A DNA stretch of 50,720 nt from Gallionellaceae bacterium (lineage in GTDB: Bacteria > Pseudomonadota > Gammaproteobacteria > Burkholderiales > Gallionellaceae): positions 8,841 to 59,560 of the forward strand of contig DMCN01000091.1 in NCBI GenBank assembly GCA_003445795.1, read 5' to 3'. Under the pieces are notes generated by a model. It had not been told where the DNA came from. It did not search any database and was given only the letters and a program-made list of their open reading frames with translations. Numbering within the stretch: the stretch's first letter is position 1; every line of letters begins with the position of its first letter. A program made the translations under genes and the position numbers. Positions 18,403 to 26,103 of this stretch are shown piece by piece.

Positions 18403-19863
18403 TCAACGCCTCCAGAATGCTGGGGTGAACAGGATCAGCACCGTGAAGATCTCCAGTCGTCCGACCAGCATGCCGAAGGTACAGACCCAAGTCTGAAAAT
18501 CGGTCAGCCCGGCAAAATTGCCGGCCGGGCCGACTTCGCCGAGGCCGGGACCGATGTTGTTGACCGATGCCAGCACCGCGGTGAAGCCGGTGACGAAATC
18601 CATCCCGCTGATCAGCAGCACGAAGGTCAGCGTGGCGATGGTCATGAAATACAGGAAGATGAAGCCCAGCACGGCGAACACGATGTTGTTGGCCACCACA
18701 TGGCCGCCTATCTTCATCGGGTTGACCACGGTCGGGTGCAGCAGTTTGAGGAATTCACGCCCGGCCTGCTTGAACAACACCAGGGTACGGATCATCTTGA
18801 TTCCGCCGCCGGTGGAGCCGGAACTGGCGCAGATGCAGCCAAGGAAGAACATCCACATCGGCGCAAAGATCGGCCACTGCCCGAAATCGACGCTGGCATA
18901 ACCGCTGTCGGTGGCGATGGAGACCAGATTGAAACTTGCATGGCGCAGCGCTGTCAGGTAATCGGGATAGACCTCGCGCCACCACAGGAACAAGGCGATT
19001 CCGAAACAACTGGCCACGATCAGCCCGACCGATGCGACCGCCTCGGCATCGAGCAGGTAGGTACGCAGCGATCTGCCGCGCCAGGCCAGGAAATGGGTGG
19101 CGAAGTTCACCACCGCGAACAGCATGAACACGATCAGCACGAACTCGATCAGCGGCGAATCGAAATAGCCAACACTGGCATCGTGGGTGGAAAAGCCGCC
19201 CAACCCCATGGCGGAGAATGCGTGGCACACGGCATCCAGCCAGTTCATGCCCGCCCATTTCAGGGACAGGATGCACGCCAGTGTCACTGCCACATATACA
19301 ATCCACAGACTGCGCGCGGTATCGGCGATACGCGGCGTCAGCGCGCTATCCTTCATCGGCCCGGGTGTTTCGGCCTTGAAAAGCTGGCGACCGCCGATAC
19401 CCAGCAGCGGCAACACCGCCACCGCCAGCACGATCACGCCCAGACCGCCTATCCATTGCAGTTCGTGCCGCCACACATTAAGCGCGGGCGGCAAATTGTC
19501 CAGCCCGATCAGCACCGTCGCACCCGTGGTGGTCATGGCTGACATGGTCTCGAAATAGGCGTCGGTGAACGACAGGTTGGGGATCATCATCAGCAGCGGG
19601 ATGGTGCCGAAGGCGGGCATCGCGGTCCACATCGCCACCACCAGCAGATAACCATGACGGATGGACAGTTCGCCCCGGTAACGCCGCGTCACCAGCCACA
19701 TCAGCGTGCCGGCGCTGAACGTCCACAGCATGGTGAGCAGAAAATCCCACAGCATGATGTAGTCGCTGTAGATAAGCGCAGTGACGATCGGCAACAGATA
19801 GGCAAAACTGAACACCACCAGCAACAGGCCCAGGGCGTGGAAAACGGTGAATAAACGGCCCAT
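18403..19863 (-). CDS. trkH: Trk system potassium uptake protein TrkH
   Basis: This 486-residue polytopic K+ channel subunit works with the TrkA regulatory ring. Four pore-loop segments with the selectivity-filter glycine are visible: MTTTGATVL, SAMGLGGFSTHD, SIATDSGYASVD and ASVNNIGPGLGEVG. Numerous hydrophobic helices and the family C-terminal LVGRLEIFTVLILFTPAFWRR are present. Its ATG overlaps the trkA stop by one base (TGATG), so it is the last gene of the thioredoxin-like/trkA/trkH unit. Confidence 0.96.
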   Translation of the reverse strand: MGRLFTVFHALGLLLVVFSFAYLLPIVTALIYSDYIMLWDFLLTMLWTFSAGTLMWLVTRRYRGELSIRHGYLLVVAMWTAMPAFGTIPLLMMIPNLSFTDAYFETMSAMTTTGATVLIGLDNLPPALNVWRHELQWIGGLGVIVLAVAVLPLLGIGGRQLFKAETPGPMKDSALTPRIADTARSLWIVYVAVTLACILSLKWAGMNWLDAVCHAFSAMGLGGFSTHDASVGYFDSPLIEFVLIVFMLFAVVNFATHFLAWRGRSLRTYLLDAEAVASVGLIVASCFGIALFLWWREVYPDYLTALRHASFNLVSIATDSGYASVDFGQWPIFAPMWMFFLGCICASSGSTGGGIKMIRTLVLFKQAGREFLKLLHPTVVNPMKIGGHVVANNIVFAVLGFIFLYFMTIATLTFVLLISGMDFVTGFTAVLASVNNIGPGLGEVGPAGNFAGLTDFQTWVCTFGMLVGRLEIFTVLILFTPAFWRR

Positions 19864-21236
19864 CAGAAGAACCCGAGGCTGACCTGGAACAGTTTTTCGA
19901 CCTTCTTCACCATCTTCTTCTCGGTGACGAAGACGATGACGTGGTCTTCCGCCTCGATCACCGTGTCGTGGTGCCCCATGACGACTTCTTCACCGCGCAC
20001 CAGTGCGCCGATGGTCGCGCCCTTGGGCAGGTCGATGTCGCCGATACGGCGTCCGACCACCTTGGACGATTCGGGGTCGCCGTGGACCACGAGTTCCAGC
20101 GCCTCTGCCGCACCGCGCCGCAAAGAGTGGACTTCCGCCACATCGCCCTGGCGCACATAAGCCAGCAGAGAACCGATGGTGACATGCGCGGGCGACAGCG
20201 CGATATCGATCTTGCCGCCCTGCACCAGATCGACGTAGGCGCTGCGGTTGATCAGCGCGATCACCTTGCGCGCGCCGCCCTGCTTGGCCAGCAGCGAGGA
20301 CATGATGTTGTTTTCGTCGTCGTTGGTCAGCGCGCAGAACACGTCGACCTCCTTGACGTTCTCCTGCTGCATGAGTTTTTCGTCGGTACCGTCGCCGTTG
20401 AGCACCAGCGTGTTGGTCAACTCGCCCGCCAGCCTCTGGCAGGATTTCTTGTTGAACTCGATGAGCTTGACGTTGTAGTCGCGTTCCAGCGCCTTGGCCA
20501 GACGTCGGCCGATGTTGCCGCCGCCGACGATCATGACGCGTTTGGTCGGCTTGTCCATGCGCCGCATCTCTTTCAGCACGCGGCGGATATTGTCCGATGC
20601 CGCGATGAAGAAGATCTCGTCGCCGGCAAGCACCTCGGTTCCCCCTTCCGGGATGATGGCTCTGTCCTGGCGGAAGATCGCTGCCACGCGCGTTTCCACT
20701 TGCGGCATATGCGTGCGCAGGAAACTCAGCGGCTTGTTCACCAGCGGTCCGCCCTCGAACGCTTTCACCGCGACCAGCGATACCTTGCCCTCGGCGAATT
20801 CCAGCACCTGCAAAGCTTCGGGGAACTCGATCAGCTTGGTGATGTAATCGGTGAGGATCTGCTCGGGGCAGATGGAGAAATCGACACAGAAGTTGTCGCG
20901 GTTGAACAACTCCTCGCGCTTTAGGTAATCGACAGTACGGATACGCGCGATGCGCGTCGGCGTGTTGTACAGACTTGCCGCCAGTTTGCACGCGACCAGG
21001 TTCACCTCGTCACTCTGCGTCACCGCCAGCAGCATGTCGGTATCGGCGATGCCGGCCTGTTCCAGCGTGGAGGGATGCGCGGCATTGCCGACAACCGTGC
21101 GCAAGTCCAGCCGGTCCTGCAACTGGATCAGTTTGTCGCCGTCAGAGTCGACCACGGTGATGTCGTTGGCTTCGCCGACCAGGTTCTCCGCCACCGTCGA
21201 GCCGACCTGCCCGGCCCCCAGAATCAGTATTTTCAC
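19863..21236 (-). CDS. trkA: Trk system potassium uptake protein TrkA
   Basis: This 457-residue cytosolic subunit has two RCK modules. The first starts MKILILGAGQVGSTVAENL, the second near residue 230 with KRVMIVGGGNIGRRLAKAL. Each is a Rossmann fold for NAD(H) or nucleotide, followed by a TrkA-C domain. It gates TrkH. The stop overlaps trkH by one base, and the start overlaps the stop of the upstream thioredoxin-like gene by four bases, so all three genes are expected on one transcript. Confidence 0.96.
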   Translation of the reverse strand: MKILILGAGQVGSTVAENLVGEANDITVVDSDGDKLIQLQDRLDLRTVVGNAAHPSTLEQAGIADTDMLLAVTQSDEVNLVACKLAASLYNTPTRIARIRTVDYLKREELFNRDNFCVDFSICPEQILTDYITKLIEFPEALQVLEFAEGKVSLVAVKAFEGGPLVNKPLSFLRTHMPQVETRVAAIFRQDRAIIPEGGTEVLAGDEIFFIAASDNIRRVLKEMRRMDKPTKRVMIVGGGNIGRRLAKALERDYNVKLIEFNKKSCQRLAGELTNTLVLNGDGTDEKLMQQENVKEVDVFCALTNDDENNIMSSLLAKQGGARKVIALINRSAYVDLVQGGKIDIALSPAHVTIGSLLAYVRQGDVAEVHSLRRGAAEALELVVHGDPESSKVVGRRIGDIDLPKGATIGALVRGEEVVMGHHDTVIEAEDHVIVFVTEKKMVKKVEKLFQVSLGFF

Positions 21237-21790
21237 GCTTCACCTTTCCATTTGATAGAGCAGCCCATGCTGGCGATCTGTTCGCGCGGGCCCTGCCCGG
21301 TCTTTGCAACTTGCAACATGGCATCAAACAGATCGCGTGTAGCGTCAGCCACGGCTTCCTTGCGCGAGGCATCCAGCCGCCCGCGGTATTGCAATTCGAG
21401 CTTGGCGTTGAAACCGAAGAAATCCGGGGTGCACACCGCGCCGTAGTCCTTCGCGATCTGCTGCGTCTCGTCCCACACATAGGGGAAAGGATAGTTGTGC
21501 TGCTGTGCGACGAGCTTCATGTTGTCGAAGCTGTCTTCCGCATAATCGGCCGGATCGTTGGACATGATGGCGATGCTGTTGATGCCGTGCTGCTGCAATT
21601 CGCGCGTGTCGCGGATGATGCGGTCGCGGATGGATTTGACATAGGGGCAGTGGTTGCAGATAAACATCACCAGCAGGCCGTTCTTGCCGCGCGCGCTTTC
21701 CAGCGTGTAACGCTTGCCGTCCACACCCGGCAGGTCGAACGGACGCGCCTTCCAGCCGAAATCGCACAAAGGAGGTTGCAGACTGACCAT
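21233..21790 (-). CDS. Thioredoxin-family protein (peroxiredoxin-like)
   Basis: This 185-residue thioredoxin-fold protein of the AhpC/TSA-like group has the redox-like motif FICNHCPYVKSI and VCTPDFFGF with the cis-Pro region. I see no signal peptide, so it is predicted cytosolic. I chose the ATG at 21790 (MVSLQPPLCDFGW) because GGAAGAG lies just before it; the frame extends eight codons further to a TTG. It is the first gene of a tight unit with trkA and trkH. A link between redox state and potassium uptake is only an inference from position. Confidence 0.82.
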   Translation of the reverse strand: MVSLQPPLCDFGWKARPFDLPGVDGKRYTLESARGKNGLLVMFICNHCPYVKSIRDRIIRDTRELQQHGINSIAIMSNDPADYAEDSFDNMKLVAQQHNYPFPYVWDETQQIAKDYGAVCTPDFFGFNAKLELQYRGRLDASRKEAVADATRDLFDAMLQVAKTGQGPREQIASMGCSIKWKGEA

Positions 21791-21869
21791 AGACTCTTCC
21801 AACTCCAAAAACAAACGTTCTTTTTCTGGGCGTTATATTATCACGCCAGTAACCACGCCATTTGCCGCT

Positions 21870-22607
21870 ATGTCAGCCCCACGCTTCTACTGTCCGCCGC
21901 CACTACCCCAAAGCGCCAACGCCGAATTGCCGCCCGCGGCCGCCCATCACGCCAGCCGTGTATTGCGCCTGCGCGTGGGTGATGCCGTGCAGATATTCGA
22001 CGGGCTGGGCAACGCGCTCGATGCCACCATCAACGCCATCAACGGCAAGCATGTCATGCTTGGCAACCTGCAGACTTTCATGGGGCAGCAGGAATCCGGG
22101 TTGCAGATCGTGCTGGCGCAGGCCATGTGCACCGCCGACAAGATGGATTGGGTGGTACAGAAAGCGACCGAACTGGGCGCTGCCGAGATCGTGCCGGTAC
22201 AGACGCAACGCAGCGTGGCCAGACTTTCCGGCCCGCGCGCCGACAAGCGCACCGAACACTGGCGCAACGTCACCGTCTCCGCCTGCGAGCAGTGCGGGCG
22301 CAACACCCTGCCGCAATTGCATGCGCCGCAAGACCTCGGTGCGTGGCTCAGCGAACAACGCAACACCCCCGGCGGCAAATTCATCCTGCTGCCCGGCGGC
22401 GCCAGCAACCTGCACTCGCAACCCAAGCCGCAAGGCCGCGCCACCCTGCTGATCGGCCCTGAAGGCGGCTTCACCGCCGACGAAGCGAATGTCGCACAGC
22501 AAGCCGGTTTCGCCCCCATCCTGCTCGGTCCGCGCGTACTGCGCACGGAAACCGCCGCCATCGCAGGGATTGCGGCGTTGCAGACCTTGTGGGGAGATTT
22601 TAACTAG
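21870..22607 (+). CDS. rsmE: 16S rRNA m3U1498 methyltransferase RsmE
   Basis: This 245-residue SPOUT-class methyltransferase modifies U1498 of 16S rRNA. The N-terminal PUA-like part carries HHASRVLRLRVGD. The SAM-binding knot is visible as KATELGAAEIVPVQTQRSVAR, LLIGPEGGFTADE and ILGPRVLRTETA-like residues near the C terminus. The start is the ATG at 21870 (MSAPRFYCPPPLP). Upstream frame codons belong to the divergent thioredoxin-like gene. The 79-bp gap between the two divergent starts should hold both promoters. Confidence 0.94.
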   Translation: MSAPRFYCPPPLPQSANAELPPAAAHHASRVLRLRVGDAVQIFDGLGNALDATINAINGKHVMLGNLQTFMGQQESGLQIVLAQAMCTADKMDWVVQKATELGAAEIVPVQTQRSVARLSGPRADKRTEHWRNVTVSACEQCGRNTLPQLHAPQDLGAWLSEQRNTPGGKFILLPGGASNLHSQPKPQGRATLLIGPEGGFTADEANVAQQAGFAPILLGPRVLRTETAAIAGIAALQTLWGDFN

Positions 22608-22613
22608 CGGGGA

Positions 22614-23225
22614 TCAGCGCACGCTGATCTCGACCCGGCGATTGCGCGGTTCGGCGACGCCATCCGCTGTCGCCACCTCCGGTTCCAGTTCCCCGCGCCC
22701 GACCACTTGGACGATCTGCGCCGAGACACCGCCAGCCACGAGGATGTCGCGCACGGCTTCCGCACGGTTCTGCGACAGGCGCAGGTTGGCCTCGTCCGAG
22801 CCCTCGCGGTCGGTGTGTCCGATCACAGTGACTTCGGGAGCGGGACGCTTGACGATCTCCTGCCTGACCTCTTCGACCATCGCGGCCGATTCGGCAGTGA
22901 GCCTGGTGCCGTTCTGCTCGAAACGCAAGGTGAACGAACGCGGCTGATCGGGCAATGCCTGCATCACTTCGGGAAACATGTTCTTGATCTGCGCTGCAGA
23001 AAAAGTCTTGCTCTCGACCTTGCCGCCCGCCAGTTCGATGCCCTGATAGGGCTCGGTCACGGCGACCTGCTGCCCTTGCGAGCTGACCACGATACCCGTG
23101 CTCTTGCCTTCCGCATCGGGCAGCAGAACGATGGTCTCTTTTCCCGCCGGCGGCTGCGTGGCAGGTTCATCCGCCAGCAGAAACAAGACGAAGACGGTGA
23201 GGAGCCAGGCGGAAAATGCGTCCAT
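22614..23225 (-). CDS. OmpA-family C-terminal domain protein
   Basis: This 203-residue protein has a short N-terminal hydrophobic segment (about 5-18). A non-descript region follows to about residue 95, then an OmpA-like peptidoglycan-binding domain: VTVIGHTDREGSDEANLRLSQNRAEAVRDIL and the closing PRNRRVEISV. It should be anchored in or exported through the inner membrane and contact peptidoglycan. It follows the FecR-domain gene by three bases on the minus strand, so the two are very likely co-expressed. In other betaproteobacteria such pairs often accompany a CHASE2-domain cyclase; none is next to this pair. Confidence 0.8.
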   Translation of the reverse strand: MDAFSAWLLTVFVLFLLADEPATQPPAGKETIVLLPDAEGKSTGIVVSSQGQQVAVTEPYQGIELAGGKVESKTFSAAQIKNMFPEVMQALPDQPRSFTLRFEQNGTRLTAESAAMVEEVRQEIVKRPAPEVTVIGHTDREGSDEANLRLSQNRAEAVRDILVAGGVSAQIVQVVGRGELEPEVATADGVAEPRNRRVEISVR

Positions 23226-23228
23226 AGC

Positions 23229-23684
23229 TCAGTCCTTGTCGGCGACCGACACGATGAAGTCGGTGCCGCGGATGCCGATGGTCGCCGTAGGGGTACGGAT
23301 GCCGACGGCGGAAGGGTTCTGCTTGCCCAGCAGGCCGGTGACGAAACGCATGGAGCCCTTGATGACCGAGATGAGCATATTGCCTTCGCGCTTGACCGGG
23401 TCGTAGCGGAACTCACTCAACTGGGTCGCGCTTTTAGCCCCAAGCGACATCAGCGTGGCATCCTGCAAGGCAATGCCGACCGAGCTGTCTGCTCCGGTGA
23501 CGAGCTTGTCCGCCGCCATCAGCCTCATCCCTGCCGTTGCCTTCATGGCCGCACCGTCACGTACCACATTCACTTCACCCTTGAGTGTCTTGACCGTGCC
23601 GATCGCCTCGCCGGCATTCGCCGCACCGACCGACAACAACATTACCAAACTGACCCAGCATATATTGCGTAATGTTTCGTTCAT
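23229..23684 (-). CDS. FecR-domain periplasmic protein
   Basis: This 151-residue protein has a signal peptide (about 1-24, ending ANA) and one FecR domain. The domain reads from GTVKTLKGEVNVVRDGAAM through GADSSVGIALQDATLMSLGAKS to PTATIGIRGTDFIV. The ATG at 23684 has a clean AGGAG site, which rules out the upstream in-frame ATG at 23714. There is no adjacent ECF sigma factor or TonB receptor, so this is not an iron-citrate-type signalling set. FecR domains of this architecture are also found in envelope proteins paired with OmpA-like partners, as here. Confidence 0.8.
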   Translation of the reverse strand: MNETLRNICWVSLVMLLSVGAANAGEAIGTVKTLKGEVNVVRDGAAMKATAGMRLMAADKLVTGADSSVGIALQDATLMSLGAKSATQLSEFRYDPVKREGNMLISVIKGSMRFVTGLLGKQNPSAVGIRTPTATIGIRGTDFIVSVADKD

Positions 23685-23776
23685 TCCAATCTCCTGAATT
23701 GCCCCGTTTATCATAGCTTGTTATCTTACCGGACAGCGCGACGCTTCCCATTTCCCTATCCATCACAGGAGTAGCC

Positions 23777-23962
23777 ATGCCATACGTCAACATCCGCATC
23801 GCCGGAACCTTGAGCCGCGAACAGAAAGCCAAGATCGCCGAAGAGATCACCGACACACTGGAACGCATCGCGCTCAAGCCCAAGTCCTACACATATATCT
23901 CGTTCGACGAACTGCCGGAAGAGAACTGGGCGATAGCAGGCAAGCTTCTGGACGAAGCTTGA
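23777..23962 (+). CDS. 4-oxalocrotonate tautomerase-family protein
   Basis: This 61-residue protein has the catalytic proline directly after the initiator Met (MPYVNIRIAG), which becomes Pro1 after processing. Its size and the SREQKAKIAEEITDTLERI helix match the small tautomerase family. AGGAG is well placed before the ATG. It is a stand-alone gene, convergent with the following membrane-protein gene, and no aromatic-degradation genes are nearby. The substrate is unknown. Confidence 0.85.
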   Translation: MPYVNIRIAGTLSREQKAKIAEEITDTLERIALKPKSYTYISFDELPEENWAIAGKLLDEA

Positions 23963-23968
23963 GAAAAA

Positions 23969-24598
23969 TTACGCGACGATGTTCTGCAACTGATTGAGCA
24001 TCAGCATCCCCGCACTGAGCGAGAGGACGACCAGGGTGATGCCAACACTGGTCGGGTGTTTCAGAACCCAGCAGTCGACTTCCATGTGCATCTTTTCCAG
24101 CGGCTGCATGGCCTTGCGCATGGTGAACCAGCGGTCGGTGTAGTTCTCCACCGTCGACAGGACTTGCGGGAAGAACAGGATCAGGGCGCTCACCAGCAGG
24201 CAGACCGCGTTGCCAACCAACAGAAAGCTTTTCAGGTTTTCGGCGACGCCTTCGATCTGCGATGGGGTGAGGATGCCTTCGAACAGGGACAGTGCCGGAC
24301 GCAGGTCGGTCCCTGCCAGCAGCCAGACCGATGCCAGCGCGCCGGCAAAGATGACCGAGCCCAGTGCGACACGGCGCTTCATCAGGGCCGGCTCGACGTT
24401 ATGGGGCATCATCAGCGGACGCATCATCTTGCGCACGGATATCCAGCGATTGAGAGAGTCGAACGCACGCAAGGCCTTCTGGCTTCTGGAAGCCAGTGCC
24501 ACGCCAACGACGAAAGAGAATCCGCTGGCAATCAGGAAAAATAGAAAAGTCATGTACAAGAACACCGGATAGGAGACTTGGCTGAGGAGTTGGTTCAT
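23969..24598 (-). CDS. Unrecognised four-helix inner-membrane protein
   Basis: I do not recognise a named family. The 209-residue product has hydrophobic segments at about 11-33, 77-97, 117-140 and 178-200, with an Arg/Met-rich cytoplasmic-looking loop (SVRKMMRPLMMPHN) and a second loop with a similar RKAMQPLEKM sequence. That could be an internal duplication of a two-helix unit. The ATG at 24598 is preceded by AAGGA. It is divergent from argA and convergent with the tautomerase gene. Confidence 0.7.
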   Translation of the reverse strand: MNQLLSQVSYPVFLYMTFLFFLIASGFSFVVGVALASRSQKALRAFDSLNRWISVRKMMRPLMMPHNVEPALMKRRVALGSVIFAGALASVWLLAGTDLRPALSLFEGILTPSQIEGVAENLKSFLLVGNAVCLLVSALILFFPQVLSTVENYTDRWFTMRKAMQPLEKMHMEVDCWVLKHPTSVGITLVVLSLSAGMLMLNQLQNIVA

Positions 24599-24662
24599 GG
24601 ATAGTCCTTGGCTTGGCTGCGCTGGCGCGCTTGTTATACCGAGTATTTTAGTCGCTTTCCCC

Positions 24663-24679
24663 CGGCACCGGTAGCCGGT
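24663..24679. other. GC-rich hairpin in the argA upstream region
   Basis: CCGGC and GCCGG arms flank a seven-base loop within the 155-bp divergent gap 24599-24753. Its role is unclear. The gap otherwise holds a T-rich stretch near 24703 and an AT-rich palindrome next to argA. Confidence 0.25.
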
Positions 24680-24731
24680 CCTCCCCGCGCGGTCGCATGG
24701 CATTTTTTCCGTTATGGGTGTTTAATTGCGC

Positions 24732-24747
24732 GTATATCAAAATATAC
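24732..24747 (+). promoter_or_regulatory. AT-rich palindrome directly upstream of argA
   Basis: GTATAT (24732-24737) and ATATAC (24742-24747) are a perfect six-bp inverted repeat around CAAA, ending six bases before the chosen argA ATG. No Shine-Dalgarno is visible there. The sequence could be a repressor operator, the -10 region of a short-leader promoter, or an RNA hairpin. Confidence 0.4.
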
Positions 24748-24753
24748 TTATAT

Positions 24754-26082
24754 ATGACCGCCATGCCCCTTCAATCCGCCGATTTCGTCAACTGGTTCCG
24801 CTCCGTCGCTCCGTATATCAATGCCTTTCGCGGCAAGACCTTCGTCGTCGCCTTTGGCGGCGAGGTGGTGGCGGACGGCAAGTTCGTCGAATTAACTCAT
24901 GATTTCAACCTGCTGGCCGCACTCGGCATCCGCCTGGTGCTGGTCCACGGCGCGCGGCCGCAGATCGAACAGCGGCTGGCACAGGAAAAGATCGAGGGCC
25001 GCTATCACCACGGCATCCGCCTCACCGATGCCGAAACCATGCTGTGCGTAAAGGAGGCGGTCGGCCGCGTACGGCTGGAGATCGAGGCGCTGCTGTCGGT
25101 TGGTCTGGCGAATTCGCCCATGGCCAATGCCGACATCCGCGTGGCGGGCGGCAACTTCATCACCGCGCAGCCCATCGGCGTCATCAACGGCATCGACCTG
25201 ATGCACACCGGCTGCGTGCGCAAGGTCGATGTTGCGGCCCTGCGCGACCGCATGGAGTTCGGCGAGGTGGTGCTGCTCTCGCCGCTGGGTTATTCACCCA
25301 CCGGCGAGGTGTTCAACCTCACACTGGAAGATGTCGCCACGGCAACGGCCGTCGCGCTGGATGCGGACAAGCTGATCTTCCTGACCGATACCGACGGCGT
25401 GCACGGCAAGGACGGCAAGCTGTTGCAGGAACTCACGGTGGTCGAGGCGAACAAGGTTCTGGCCGGCAAGCGCAAATTGCCGGATGACGTGAGCCTGTTC
25501 CTGCCCTGTGCGGTCAGGGCTTGCGAGGCCGGCGTGGCGCGCACGCATCTGGTCAGCCGCCACACCGACGGCGCACTGCTGCAGGAACTGTTCAGCGACG
25601 ACGGCATCGGCACCATGGTGGTCGAAAGCACGCTCAACACCCTGCGCGACGCGACCATCGAGGATGTGGGCGGAATTTTGCAACTGCTGCAACCGCTGGA
25701 GGCCGAGGGCATCCTGGTGCGGCGCTCGCGCGAATTGCTTGAGCGCGAGATCGGGCGCTTCGTGTTGCTGGAACACGACCACCGTATCGTCGGCTGTGCC
25801 GCGCTGTATCCCTTCGCCGACGAGAAAGCGGCGGAACTCGCCTGTCTGGCGATCCAGCCCGGCTACCGCCGCCACGGCTACGGCGATGCTTTGCTCAAGC
25901 ACATCGCCACGCGGGCAAAGACGATGAAGCTGCAAAAGCTTTTCGTGCTGACCACGCGCACCGCGCACTGGTTCATCGAACGCGGTTTCAAGGAAGTCGA
26001 TGTGGAGCAACTTCCGGCGCAGAAGAAGACGCTGTACAACTACCAGCGCCGTTCCAAAGTCTTCGTGCTGTCGCTCAAGTAA
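24754..26082 (+). CDS. argA: N-acetylglutamate synthase
   Basis: This 442-residue classical NAGS carries out the first step of arginine biosynthesis, acetyl-CoA plus glutamate. An amino-acid-kinase-like domain (about 20-270) holds FVVAFGGEVVADGKF and LVLVHGARPQIEQRL and is the expected arginine-feedback site. It is followed by a GNAT acetyltransferase domain (about 295-442) with LAIQPGYRRHGYGDALLKHI. The start is uncertain between ATG 24754 (MTAMPLQ) and ATG 24763 (MPLQ). Neither has a Shine-Dalgarno, and the upstream 60 bases are strongly AT-rich. The GGDEF gene follows after 21 bases on the same strand. Confidence 0.94.
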   Translation: MTAMPLQSADFVNWFRSVAPYINAFRGKTFVVAFGGEVVADGKFVELTHDFNLLAALGIRLVLVHGARPQIEQRLAQEKIEGRYHHGIRLTDAETMLCVKEAVGRVRLEIEALLSVGLANSPMANADIRVAGGNFITAQPIGVINGIDLMHTGCVRKVDVAALRDRMEFGEVVLLSPLGYSPTGEVFNLTLEDVATATAVALDADKLIFLTDTDGVHGKDGKLLQELTVVEANKVLAGKRKLPDDVSLFLPCAVRACEAGVARTHLVSRHTDGALLQELFSDDGIGTMVVESTLNTLRDATIEDVGGILQLLQPLEAEGILVRRSRELLEREIGRFVLLEHDHRIVGCAALYPFADEKAAELACLAIQPGYRRHGYGDALLKHIATRAKTMKLQKLFVLTTRTAHWFIERGFKEVDVEQLPAQKKTLYNYQRRSKVFVLSLK

Positions 26083-26103
26083 GCCCCGTCCGACGAAACG
26101 CGC

